Notes under the pieces: generated by a model | Database searches by the model: none | Seen by the model: the letters and a program-made list of their open reading frames with translations, nothing else | Told to the model about the DNA's origin: nothing | DNA from: JAXLWB01 sp046328715 | GTDB lineage: Bacteria > Chloroflexota > Anaerolineae > Caldilineales > Caldilineaceae | DNA: 13,683 nt | Assembly: GCA_046328715.1 (NCBI GenBank) | Contig: JAXLWB010000087.1 | Location: forward strand, 1-13,683 | Direction of reading: 5' to 3' | In this document: positions 13,612-13,683 of the stretch, piece after piece | Numbering within the stretch: position 1 is the stretch's first letter | Layout: each line of letters begins with the position of its first letter | Made by a program: the position numbers and the translations under genes

Positions 13612-13683
13612 CTACAAGGCGTCTCGCTCGCCCAACTGACTATGGCTGCGGTCACGCTGCTTGCTGCGACGTTTGTCGATGCG
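13612..13683 (-). CDS. Possible C-terminal tail of a gene entering from the window edge
   Basis: On the minus strand one frame is open from the edge for 23 codons (RIDKRRSKQRDRSHSQLGER, then DAL) and ends in TAG at 13612-13614. About three quarters of third positions are G or C, similar to the neighbouring genes. The basic tail could end an upstream polysaccharide gene, but another frame is also open here, so this is only a possibility. Confidence 0.3.
   Translation of the reverse strand, partial: RIDKRRSKQRDRSHSQLGERDAL

Overview
The window looks like part of a Chloroflexota chromosome. Two adjacent secreted proteins end in near-identical tails (PLYLPIVRR and SVYLPVVQR), a C-terminal ending I associate with exported proteins of Chloroflexus, Herpetosiphon and Caldilinea relatives. 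The intergenic DNA is full of short palindromic repeats of the kind common in that phylum. The placement comes from recognition, not a search. Nearly all real genes lie on the minus strand; the exception is a two-gene plus-strand insert at 6851-7571.

Right half (about 8570-13683): polysaccharide or glycan assembly. In transcription order this holds a possible tail of an upstream gene at the edge, a WbuB/WcaI-type GT4 glycosyltransferase (12272-13579), an extended SDR sugar-nucleotide epimerase/reductase (10860-11849), a WecA/WbpL-type polyprenyl-phosphate sugar-1-phosphate transferase (9000-10049), and only the last third of a DegT/DnrJ/EryC1-type sugar aminotransferase (8574-8981). The gaps at 10050-10859 and 11850-12271 hold repeats, not genes.

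Middle (about 6560-8570): a gene-poor accessory island. It contains a second, degenerate aminotransferase relic with an in-frame stop (6612-6763), a plus-strand pair of small unrecognised genes (6851-7123 and 7128-7571), and a convergent minus-strand toxin-antitoxin operon (HicB-like antitoxin plus VapC-type PIN toxin, overlapping by 4 nt) with an extended -10 promoter and a nearby inverted repeat. The two aminotransferase relics sit at the island's borders.

Left half (280-6088): a full-length membrane-anchored CapD/WbpM-type nucleotide-sugar 4,6-dehydratase, then a secreted clan GH-A-like glycoside hydrolase with a CARDB-like domain, then a secreted Thr/Pro-rich mucin-like protein with duplicated beta domains and an SdrD B-like domain. 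The last has a clear intrinsic terminator. A 134-bp nested palindromic element lies between the dehydratase and hydrolase genes.

Together, the dehydratase, SDR and WecA-like transferase could make and load a 6-deoxy-HexNAc sugar (for example QuiNAc or FucNAc) onto the lipid carrier, and the WbuB-like enzyme could extend it. The two YLP-tailed secreted proteins could act on or sit in the resulting envelope layer. The most interesting lead is the shared C-terminal YLP tail as a possible uncharacterised sorting signal next to polysaccharide genes.
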